Assembly (NCBI GenBank): GCA_937897625.1
Contig: CALCNZ010000112.1
Span: 1-7,477 of the forward strand
Origin: an uncultured Flavobacteriales bacterium
GTDB taxonomy: Bacteria; Bacteroidota; Bacteroidia; Flavobacteriales_D; Sanyastnellaceae
Reading direction: 5' to 3'
DNA: 7,477 nucleotides
Shown here: in pieces, positions 1-6,025 of the stretch
Numbering within the stretch: the first letter of the stretch is position 1
How the letters are laid out: each line of letters opens with the position of its first letter
The notes under the pieces: generated by a model
The model's database searches: none
What the model was told of the DNA's origin: nothing
Seen by the model: the letters and a program-made list of their open reading frames with translations, nothing else
Translations under genes and position numbers: made by a program

Positions 1-898
1 ACACATTGAGAAGTACTATGAAAATGGAAATTTCAAATGGGAACTTATTCTTCACGAAAAGGAACAAACCGAAAGAGATTTTTTTTCGAATGGAAAATTG
101 AAATGTGAGAAAATATATAAGAACAATTTATTAAACGGAAACTGGATTGAGAGAGACTCTTCAGGAAACGTGATTCGAAATTGTTTCTATTCGGAAGGAT
201 TTAAACTTGGAAAATGTGAAAAACCTTCAGCGCTTAAAATTGGCTCTGCCCCGGCTGAAGAACTGAAAGCATGGAAAGCCGCTGTTGTGACCAAGCTCAT
301 GTATCAATTCCACAACAGCAATTTGCAAGAAACCTTTCCGAGTTTCGTTTCAAAAGAGAAAATTATACAAGAAGCCGAGATCCTTTGGAAGGTGGTTGAA
401 TATTGCAATCAAAACGGATACACCTTCCTTCCATCCACCTCGAATGTCGAAGGGATAATCTCCTATACATTCACTGCGCCCGTTAGCAATTATGCCCCTC
501 ATGAAAAGCAGATTGATTCGATTTTGGTTTCAAGAGGATTTACGATTTCTGCAAAATTGAAACAAGGCGGTTTTTGTTCCTTCCAGCTGACTTCCGAAGA
601 TTACCACGGCATTGGTTCATTCAATGAAATGCTGGCTCCATTCTTCCCCAACAATAGCGGCTATATATATCCGAACTACAATCAAGAGACAGTTGGGTTT
701 GGATGGCGAGGAAATACCTACACCAGTTTTGACATTGAACGAAAGGAATCAGTGAAAGCGAATGTTGTTACGCTAAACACATACGGAACGTCCAAAATGT
801 TTACGCTCTATGATGAGGGAGATGTTGAGTTTTACAACGGTCGCGGCGATTGGAGTCAGCCAGACCTATCGAATTACCAGCACATGTATTGGGATTGA
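1..898 (+). CDS. YwqK/MORN_2-type repeat protein with an unrecognised C-terminal domain (5' end missing)
   Basis: The frame is open from base 2 with no stop or convincing start, so the gene begins outside the window; 298 residues are visible before a TGA. The first 70 or so residues hold degenerate repeats of about 22-25 residues built around an aromatic-x-N-G-x-[LF]-K core (YYENGNFK, FFSNGKLK, then DSSGNVIR with YSEGF). This is the pattern of the MORN_2 repeats found in proteins often labelled 'YwqK antitoxin component', a label that proves little about function. The remaining 200-odd residues form a separate domain, rich in aromatic residues, Asn and Gly, that I do not recognise. It contains no obvious catalytic motif or membrane segment. 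Whether a signal peptide exists cannot be seen. The gene ends 2 bases from the end of the converging pgmB, with no terminator hairpin between them. The in-frame TTG at 98 is an internal leucine codon, not a start. The repeat call is fairly secure; the function is unknown. Confidence 0.7.
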   Translation, partial: HIEKYYENGNFKWELILHEKEQTERDFFSNGKLKCEKIYKNNLLNGNWIERDSSGNVIRNCFYSEGFKLGKCEKPSALKIGSAPAEELKAWKAAVVTKLMYQFHNSNLQETFPSFVSKEKIIQEAEILWKVVEYCNQNGYTFLPSTSNVEGIISYTFTAPVSNYAPHEKQIDSILVSRGFTISAKLKQGGFCSFQLTSEDYHGIGSFNEMLAPFFPNNSGYIYPNYNQETVGFGWRGNTYTSFDIERKESVKANVVTLNTYGTSKMFTLYDEGDVEFYNGRGDWSQPDLSNYQHMYWD

Positions 899-900
899 GT

Positions 901-1527
901 TTACCTCACACTATACTCTCCGAGCGTAGTAGCAATCTCATCGGCAAGTGGAAGAACTTCTTTTGTTCCAATACCCACACAATAGAATCCACCCGTCTTT
1001 GCTGCTTGAACACCTGAAATAGCATCTTCGAAAACGATGCACTCGCTTGGGGCTAATCCCAGTTTCTCCGCAGCTGTAAGAAACACTGTTGGATCTGGCT
1101 TCGATTTAGAAACAACATTTCCATCTACGATAGCATCGAACAAATGTGTAATTCCCAAGCGATCCAAAATCATTGGGGCGTTCTTCGAAGAAGATCCCAA
1201 GGCTATTTTAATTCCTCTTTCCTTACACGATTCCAAAAATGGAATGGCTCCAGGTAAGGCCTCATCAGGATTCATTTCTGAAGCCAATTCCAAGTACCAC
1301 TCGTTCTTTATATCCATGAGCGACTGCTTCTCCTCTGGGGACTTTTCAATGTTGCCTTTCTTCAGAATGATTTCCAAAGATTCAGCGCGACTCACACCTT
1401 TCAAGTGTTCGTTATCGTCCAATGAAAATTCAACACCAACAGAATTCGCTAAACGCTTCCATGCTTGATAATGGTATTTCGCGGTGTCTACAAGGACTCC
1501 GTCTAAATCGAATATGGCTCCTTTCAT
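901..1527 (-). CDS. pgmB: Beta-phosphoglucomutase (HAD superfamily)
   Basis: This 208-residue cytosolic enzyme should interconvert beta-glucose 1-phosphate and glucose 6-phosphate, the step that follows maltose or trehalose phosphorolysis. HAD motif I is FDLDG, with nucleophile D7 and acid/base D9. The cap domain keeps the residues typical of true beta-phosphoglucomutases: T15, H19 and W23 in DTAKYHYQAW, then LKGVSR at 42-47, offset by two from the well-studied Lactococcus enzyme. The core continues with GSSSKN at 111-116, K143 in SKPDP, and E167/D168 in the Mg-binding FEDA motif. This match favours a mutase over a generic HAD phosphatase. The ATG shares four bases (ATGA) with the stop of the upstream kinase, which indicates translational coupling and fixes the start. 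It is the last gene of the pfkA operon and ends in TAA. It is slightly shorter than the roughly 220 residues usual for the family, the shortfall lying at the C-terminus. Confidence 0.88.
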   Translation of the reverse strand: MKGAIFDLDGVLVDTAKYHYQAWKRLANSVGVEFSLDDNEHLKGVSRAESLEIILKKGNIEKSPEEKQSLMDIKNEWYLELASEMNPDEALPGAIPFLESCKERGIKIALGSSSKNAPMILDRLGITHLFDAIVDGNVVSKSKPDPTVFLTAAEKLGLAPSECIVFEDAISGVQAAKTGGFYCVGIGTKEVLPLADEIATTLGEYSVR

Positions 1528-2387
1528 TCTGCGTGATGAAATACGTATTTAACATGATAGTTCACCAATCCGTCTATAGGCTTCTTAATGATGTTACCCA
1601 AGCGCACGCCTTCCAATCTGCAAGCCTCTTCCAAACAGTGTTTGAAGTAGTGTGAAATAGAGCCTACAAAATGAACCGGAACTTTGTCCCAATTTTCAAA
1701 TGATTTCACGTGTATATCAATAAACTCGCGCATTCCGTTCACCACCCAATTGATCACATGCGGATGGTGAGCGAAGTTGCCGATAAAGCGAGTGAAGCTT
1801 GCTAAATAAACATTCGCGTTTGGCTCTCTGTATATCTTCGAAATGAATTCGTCCTTGCTTAAAGGGAAACTTTTTTCAAAAGCCTCTGCAATTTCCGCAG
1901 GCAACTTCTTGTAGAAGTATTCGCGCAATAAAATCTTCCCGAAGTATGATCCACTTGCTTCATCGCCTAGTATATAAGCCAACGAAGGAACTGATTCATG
2001 AATGTCTTTTCCATCGAAGAAACAAGAATTACTTCCCGTTCCAAGAATACACGAAATACAAGGCTCTCCATCATAGGTAGAATAAGCACTTCCAAGCAAA
2101 TCGTGTTCAATCAATAATTCAGCAGTTGGAAAAACAGCTCGTAATCCACATTCTATAATTCCGCACATGGTAGGCGTACTGCTTCCAGCACCGTAAAAAT
2201 AAACATGAGAAATTTTATCGGCATACAATGCAAGAGGCACATTTCCTCTGATTGCTCCTTCAACAATTTTTTCATCGTGAAAATAGGGATTCAACCCCAT
2301 GGTTTCAAAATTTCACAACCGAGATCCTTCCTCGTCAATTAGGGCCCAATCACATTTAGTGGATCCGCTATCAGCTATAAGTATCAT
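1524..2387 (-). pseudogene. BadF/BadG-family N-acetylglucosamine kinase interrupted by an in-frame TGA
   Basis: Read from the ATG at 2387, the frame codes for an ASKHA-fold sugar kinase of the BadF/BadG/BcrA family, of the Bacteroidota type named N-acetylglucosamine kinase (GlcNAc to GlcNAc 6-phosphate with ATP). The phosphate-1 motif DSGSTKCDW lies at residues 6-14, a probable catalytic Asp in EHDLLGSA at about 96, the phosphate-2 motif GTGSNS at 116-121 and LGDEASG at 140-146. Codon 25 (2315-2313) is TGA. The frame then stays open to its normal end, giving 286 residues plus the stop, a normal family length. An internal ATG at 2300 would give 258 residues but would lack the phosphate-1 loop, so that product should not bind ATP properly. 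TGA really is a stop here: it ends this same gene and the gene at 1-898. A recent nonsense mutation, paired indels or a sequencing error all fit. It lies 40 bases after gap and overlaps pgmB by 4 bases. Confidence 0.75.
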
Positions 2388-2427
2388 TACTCTTCGTTTA
2401 CTTTTTATTTTCTATTTCAATTTCGAA

Positions 2428-3411
2428 TTACATTTTGTGAAGAAGGTCTATCACGCGCTTGCTGTATCCTGCTTCGTTGTCGTACCACGACATAACTTTC
2501 ACCAAGTTTCCATTTGCTGAAGTTAAGTCGGCGTCGAAAACGCTGCTTGCTGGATTTCCAACAACATCAATACTAACAATCGGATCAACGCAGTACTCAA
2601 GTATTCCTTTCATTGGACCTTCAGCTGCAGCCTTCATAGCAGCGTTCACTTCTTCCTTGGTTACTTCTCTTTTCAAGATAGCCACTAAGTCCGTTAATGA
2701 TCCGTCTGGTGTTGGGACGCGCACCGCTACTCCATCTAATTTCCCTTTTAATTCTGGAAGAACCAATCCAACTGCTTTTGCAGCACCTGTGCTTGTTGGC
2801 ACCATGCTTAATGCTGCTGCTCGCGCTCTGCGCAAATCTTTGTGCGGAGCATCTTGCAAACGTTGGTCAGCAGTGTAAGCGTGAACGGTGGTGATATATC
2901 CTTTTTCAATTCCGAAAGAATCGTTCAATACTTTTGCAATTGGAGCCAAGCAGTTCGTGGTGCATGAGGCATTCGAAACAATTAGATCTTCCGCCGTAAG
3001 CGTATCATCGTTAACGCCAAGAACAATAGTTTTCACATTGCCTGTTGCTGGAGCAGAAATCACAACCTTCTTCGCCCCTGCGGTGATGTGCTTTCCAGCA
3101 CTTACGTCATCTGTGAAGAAGCCTGTGCTTTCAATAACCACATCAACATTCAATTCGCCCCACGGTAAGTTAGAAGGATCCTTTTCAGCATAAACACGAA
3201 TCTTCTTTCCGTTTACAACCAAAAAATCTCCATCCGCTGAAACCTCTGCATTCACACGTCCATGAATACTGTCGTATTTCAACAAGTGAGCAAGCGTTTT
3301 AACATCTGTTAAGTCGTTTACGGCGACTACTTCAATCGTGTTATCTGTTAATGTATGACGAAAGCACATGCGGCCAATTCGTCCAAAACCATTGATTGCT
3401 ACTTTTTTCAT
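2428..3411 (-). CDS. gap: Type I glyceraldehyde-3-phosphate dehydrogenase
   Basis: This is a complete 327-residue phosphorylating GAPDH, which oxidises glyceraldehyde 3-phosphate to 1,3-bisphosphoglycerate with NAD in the cytosol. The N-terminus carries the Rossmann motif NGFGRIGR (7-14). D33 at the end of the second strand (VNDL) favours NAD over NADP. The active-site block NASCTTNC places the catalytic cysteine at C150, with the partner H177 in TTVHAYT. The substrate-binding loop HKDLRRARAAA, the PTSTGAAKA block and the C-terminal WYDNEAGYS are all intact. I chose the ATG at 3411 because it starts exactly at the conserved MKKVAINGFGRIG. An ATG at 3441 would add ten Lys/Asn-rich residues and overlap the end of pfkA. 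With the chosen start the gene lies 19 bases after pfkA, so the two are almost certainly cotranscribed. The stop is TAA. Confidence 0.95.
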   Translation of the reverse strand: MKKVAINGFGRIGRMCFRHTLTDNTIEVVAVNDLTDVKTLAHLLKYDSIHGRVNAEVSADGDFLVVNGKKIRVYAEKDPSNLPWGELNVDVVIESTGFFTDDVSAGKHITAGAKKVVISAPATGNVKTIVLGVNDDTLTAEDLIVSNASCTTNCLAPIAKVLNDSFGIEKGYITTVHAYTADQRLQDAPHKDLRRARAAALSMVPTSTGAAKAVGLVLPELKGKLDGVAVRVPTPDGSLTDLVAILKREVTKEEVNAAMKAAAEGPMKGILEYCVDPIVSIDVVGNPASSVFDADLTSANGNLVKVMSWYDNEAGYSKRVIDLLHKM

Positions 3412-3430
3412 TTTATTCTTTTTTTTAATG

Positions 3431-4417
3431 TTATATCGCAAGTATTCGAGCTATGCGTAATTCGTCTCTGTTCGGAAGATTGCTGCGGGTGATGGCTTCT
3501 TCTAACGAAGTATAGGTTTCTCTATCGTTCACAATTCCAACCATGACATCTTTTCGACCCTGAAGTAAACCTTCTACAGCCGCGACACCCATGCGCGAGG
3601 AAATTACGCGATCATAGCAACTAGGCGCACCGCCGCGTTGCAGGTGTCCAAGCACAGTAACACGTGTGTCGTAATCCGGATTTTCAGCAGCTACCTTATT
3701 GGCAAGTTCATAGGCTGTTCCGCTCTTTGCTCCTTCAGCAACAATTACAATTGAACTTGACTTTCCGCTGTCTTCACTTGCACGCAGAATTTGCATCAAC
3801 TCTTCTGAAGTCATTTCGTCTTCCGGAAGAACAATGGCAATGGCACCCGCAGCAATTCCCGCTTTCAAAGCAATAAATCCGCTGTTTCTTCCCATTACTT
3901 CAACGAAGAAAATGCGATTGTGCGAAGTGGCTGTATCACGAATCTTATCTACTGCATCTACAACAGTATTCGTAGCGGTATCGAAACCAATGCAGTGATC
4001 GGTTCCGTATAAATCGTTATCAATACTTCCCGGTATTCCCATAACAGGTAAGCCCGACTCTTGCGAAAGAATGTGAGCTCCTGTGAAGGTTCCGTTTCCA
4101 CCTATAGTAATAAGTGCATCTATATGGTGCTTCTTCATTTGCTCAATGGCTTTCGCTCTTCCTTCCACGGTGTGAAATTCTTTGCAGCGCGAGGATTTAA
4201 GAATGGTGCCTCCGCGTCCTAAGATGCGAGCCACCGAACGTTCGTTTAAACGTTTGAAATCGCCTGCAATTAATCCAGCATAACCTTGAAAGATTCCTTC
4301 CACTTCAATATTGTGGAAAGCACACGCACGGACAACCGCGCGTATGGCGGCATTCATACCCGGAGCATCACCTCCACTAGTAAGAACACCTATTCTTTTT
4401 ATTCCTGAACTATTCAT
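3431..4417 (-). CDS. pfkA: ATP-dependent 6-phosphofructokinase
   Basis: This is a 328-residue group A phosphofructokinase, which converts fructose 6-phosphate to fructose 1,6-bisphosphate, the committed step of glycolysis. The nucleotide-binding start is TSGGDAPGMNAAIRAVVR (13-30). Other recognisable parts are R77 in the GGTILKSSR block, the catalytic base D133 in SIDND (131-135), R168 in SHNR, MGRNSG at 175-180, and the sugar-phosphate site R252/H258/R261 in TRVTVLGHLQRGG. The Gly at 109 (GGNG) marks it as ATP- rather than PPi-dependent. Two positions depart from the usual sequence: GGDG is GGNG (N108, codon 4096-4094) and TIDND is SIDND (S131). The length is normal for a bacterial PfkA. It is the first gene of the minus-strand operon pfkA-gap-kinase-pgmB, and its ATG lies 20 bases from a 25-base palindrome that is a good candidate for its operator. 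The stop is TAA. Confidence 0.93.
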   Translation of the reverse strand: MNSSGIKRIGVLTSGGDAPGMNAAIRAVVRACAFHNIEVEGIFQGYAGLIAGDFKRLNERSVARILGRGGTILKSSRCKEFHTVEGRAKAIEQMKKHHIDALITIGGNGTFTGAHILSQESGLPVMGIPGSIDNDLYGTDHCIGFDTATNTVVDAVDKIRDTATSHNRIFFVEVMGRNSGFIALKAGIAAGAIAIVLPEDEMTSEELMQILRASEDSGKSSSIVIVAEGAKSGTAYELANKVAAENPDYDTRVTVLGHLQRGGAPSCYDRVISSRMGVAAVEGLLQGRKDVMVGIVNDRETYTSLEEAITRSNLPNRDELRIARILAI

Positions 4418-4437
4418 GTTTCTAATCTTGAATGCTA

Positions 4438-4462
4438 ACTTAGTGTAAAATTTACACTAAGT
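4438..4462. promoter_or_regulatory. 25-base palindrome upstream of pfkA, probable operator
   Basis: Perfect 12-base arms, ACTTAGTGTAAA and TTTACACTAAGT, flank a single central A at 4450. The site lies in the divergent intergenic region, 20 bases before the pfkA ATG and 72 bases before the ATG at 4535. A one-base loop between two divergent genes does not suit a terminator. The symmetry and length suit the binding site of a dimeric repressor or activator. On the minus strand the arm junction reads TAAATTTT, one mismatch from the Bacteroidota -7 consensus TAnnTTTG, but no convincing -33 TTG stands at the usual spacing. The regulator is not encoded in the window, and I cannot name its family from the site. 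Chance occurrence of such long perfect arms is unlikely. Confidence 0.75.
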
Positions 4463-4534
4463 CCAAATAAAAATTATTTTCTTTCAAAAATCAGCTCGTA
4501 AATACATTACAACGTGAGGCAAAATATTTGTCTC

Positions 4535-5011
4535 ATGAAAACACAAAACCCTTATTTCAGCGAGACCACATCGGATTTCTTGCCTCTATTCACAGCTGGA
4601 CCTAAGTTGTGGAAGATCTTTAATAACAACGGCTTCACGCAGCAGGCTGGTTTCAGTGCAAGCCATGCTTCGCGCTTGGGATTCGAGCCCGGTAAAATGA
4701 TTCACCTTCGTAAAAATGGCGATTGTATGATTGTCTTTTTGAAAGACGGACGCGTTCATGTGATGAATGGCCCACTTTCGCGCTGGCACTTATTCGACAA
4801 CTTAAACATTGCAACCTTACGCTGTTTACTGGCTTTCTCTAGTTTGAATGAAAACGATCAGTTTGCCTTTCGTTCTTACATGAAAGACCAATGCAAAGGG
4901 TTTCGCGATTTATTCCACCACTTGCCTGCAAACAATGTGGGTTGGAAAAACCGCTTCTTGAATTACTACAGCAGCTACTCAACAAAAGAGCTCTTCGAAT
5001 ACGCTCAATAA
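4535..5011 (+). CDS. Hypothetical protein of 158 residues, divergent from pfkA
   Basis: I do not recognise this family. The protein starts MKTQNPYFSETTSDFLPLF and has a mixed middle part with a likely beta hairpin (MIHLRKNGDCMIVFLKDGRVHVMNG, roughly residues 56-80, read in two halves around the Asn-Gly turn). It ends in a helical, aromatic-rich C-terminal half with several Leu, Phe and basic residues. There is no signal peptide, membrane segment, metal-binding cluster or helix-turn-helix that I can identify, so it is probably cytosolic. A GTG at 4514 would add seven residues, but the ATG is preferred because the added stretch looks like leader DNA. It is transcribed away from pfkA and may share the palindrome with it. 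Its stop, TAA, falls 9 bases before the end of the converging gene. A hairpin with a T-rich tail inside that gene could end its transcript. Confidence 0.7.
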   Translation: MKTQNPYFSETTSDFLPLFTAGPKLWKIFNNNGFTQQAGFSASHASRLGFEPGKMIHLRKNGDCMIVFLKDGRVHVMNGPLSRWHLFDNLNIATLRCLLAFSSLNENDQFAFRSYMKDQCKGFRDLFHHLPANNVGWKNRFLNYYSSYSTKELFEYAQ

Positions 5012-5020
5012 GTCCGCTTA

Positions 5021-5923
5021 CTAAAAAGGGCTATCGTAATCATCTTCATCCAGTGGTCTTACCACTGGATTTGTTTTGCAATAAAATTGGTAATGCGAAG
5101 AATGGTAATACACCAAATCTTCTTCATCTCGAACCCTTGAATCTGCAGTAATAGCAACACCGGAAGCAAAAAGAAAATCTGGACTGAAATAATCGGTGTT
5201 CATCCATGCATTAATGTCTTTGCGTAACATAAAGACGCGCTTGAAATACTGATTGAAAATATTCCAATTGAAAATACTTAATAAGGAAGGAAACTTTCCA
5301 TAGGAGAAATCTACCATATCGCAAGCGGTACTTGTAACAATAAGCACTCCCCTTTCTGACCCCGAAATATCTTCGCTGAGGCCACTTAGAAACATATTCA
5401 ACAATTCGGGAGACAATTTCCCGTCGGTGTAATTGTATTTCAGTTTATCAATAAGAATTAGTCCACGCGGATGCTTGTCCCGAAATTTAACAATACCCTC
5501 CATTGCAATATTCAACTTGGGCTCTTTAAACTCTTGAAAATAAAGTGGCCTTGAATGCAGATCTTCGAGATATTTCAGGCAAAGCGAATCCCAATATAAC
5601 GCATCGTGTGTCACTTCATGAAAAGACGGAATAACCTCCTTGGCACGCTGAAGCATAATCTTATACATGAACAATTCCGGAGAGATGTCTGCACTGAGGT
5701 AAAGCACTGGAGTTCCTTCATCTATGTTCTTCAATGCAATTTGAAGTGCCATGCTTGTGCTGCCTGAATGTTTATGCGCAACGAGCAATGAAATCTCCTG
5801 TGAACGAATGCCTCCATTCTTATCCCACAAATCAATTCCAGTTGGAAAGGAAACGACATCGTTGATTTCGTTTTGCTCAATTTTCCGCAACGAATGCGTC
5901 ATTAATTTCGACCAAGTAAACAT
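5021..5923 (-). CDS. DnaB-helicase-core/RecA-fold protein with degenerate Walker A
   Basis: The layout of this 300-residue protein follows the C-terminal ATPase domain of DnaB. FPTGIDLWDKNGGIRSQE (26-43) matches the entry block that reads TGFxxLDxxxxGxxxG in DnaB. A strand and P-loop region at 44-57 follow, then VLYLSADISPEL (73-84) for the SLEMS block, and GLILIDKL (154-161) for Walker B with D159. IVTSTACD (195-202) stands where the SQLNR sensor block would be, and VFMLRKD (230-236) for the late strand. The P-loop reads AHKHSGSTS where DnaB has a GKT/GKS ending: the lysine is replaced by S55. The catalytic Glu position is D79. It therefore probably binds nucleotide weakly or not at all and may be a structural or regulatory paralogue. 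The C-terminus is acidic (PLDEDDYDSPF). There is no N-terminal primase-binding domain. Starts at 5923 or 5902 are both possible. The fold call is moderately sure; the function is unknown. Confidence 0.7.
   Translation of the reverse strand: MFTWSKLMTHSLRKIEQNEINDVVSFPTGIDLWDKNGGIRSQEISLLVAHKHSGSTSMALQIALKNIDEGTPVLYLSADISPELFMYKIMLQRAKEVIPSFHEVTHDALYWDSLCLKYLEDLHSRPLYFQEFKEPKLNIAMEGIVKFRDKHPRGLILIDKLKYNYTDGKLSPELLNMFLSGLSEDISGSERGVLIVTSTACDMVDFSYGKFPSLLSIFNWNIFNQYFKRVFMLRKDINAWMNTDYFSPDFLFASGVAITADSRVRDEEDLVYYHSSHYQFYCKTNPVVRPLDEDDYDSPF
5048..5070 (+). terminator. Probable intrinsic terminator of the 4535-5011 gene, inside the opposing coding sequence
   Basis: A perfect 10-base inverted repeat, ATCCAGTGGT and ACCACTGGAT, has a three-base CTT loop and is followed on the plus strand by TTGTTTTGC. 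It starts 37 bases after the plus-strand stop and lies within codons of the converging DnaB-like gene. There is no T-run after it on the minus strand, so it would act only on plus-strand transcripts. The T-tract is interrupted by G, so strength is uncertain. Confidence 0.55.
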
Positions 5924-5982
5924 GCAATTCTTTTCCGCAAATTGAAGGTCAAATTGCTTTCATTTTCGAAATGTTGAAAACT

Positions 5983-6008
5983 AAAAAAGGGAGCAAAAGC
6001 TCCCTTTT
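5983..6008 (-). terminator. Intrinsic terminator after the TPR gene
   Basis: The stem GAAAAGGGAGC/GCTCCCTTTT pairs bases 5985-5994 with 5999-6008 (10 bp) around a four-base loop. On the minus strand it runs straight into six T residues. It begins 17 bases after the TAA of the TPR gene, the textbook position. On the plus strand it also has a short T-run (TTTTC), but no plus-strand gene precedes it closely. It separates the gyrA-TPR unit from the DnaB-like gene downstream. Confidence 0.9.
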
Positions 6009-6025
6009 CAAATTCGAAATTATTT

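Noticed and set aside
1181..1192. Palindrome TTCTTCGAAGAA resembling a heat-shock or operator site
   Set aside because: It lies inside pgmB codons for the conserved SSSKN region, where the sequence is explained by the protein.
1037..1468. Plus-strand open frame of 143 codons
   Set aside because: It is fully antisense to pgmB, whose protein matches its family throughout; the composition looks like a shadow frame.
2313..2315. TGA read as tryptophan (genetic code 4) or selenocysteine
   Set aside because: TGA ends the gene at 1-898 and the kinase itself, TGG is used for Trp throughout, and no hairpin with a typical bacterial SECIS apex is visible just downstream. A mutation, paired indels or an error is simpler.
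2459..2878. Plus-strand open frame of 139 codons
   Set aside because: It is antisense to gap, a fully conserved enzyme gene, and its peptide has no recognisable feature.
3412..3441. Upstream ATG for gap giving 337 residues
   Set aside because: The ten extra residues are Lys/Asn-rich, precede the conserved GAPDH N-terminus and overlap the pfkA stop; the ATG at 3411 fits the family.
4514..4534. GTG start for the 158-residue hypothetical protein
   Set aside because: The extension has no supporting ribosome-binding signal, and the ATG at 4535 gives a more normal N-terminus; the choice is not certain.
4463..4534. Bacteroidota-type promoter (TTG then TAnnTTTG) for either divergent gene
   Set aside because: Near matches exist, such as TTTATTTG on the minus strand, but none has a partner box at the usual 19-21 base spacing, so no promoter is called.
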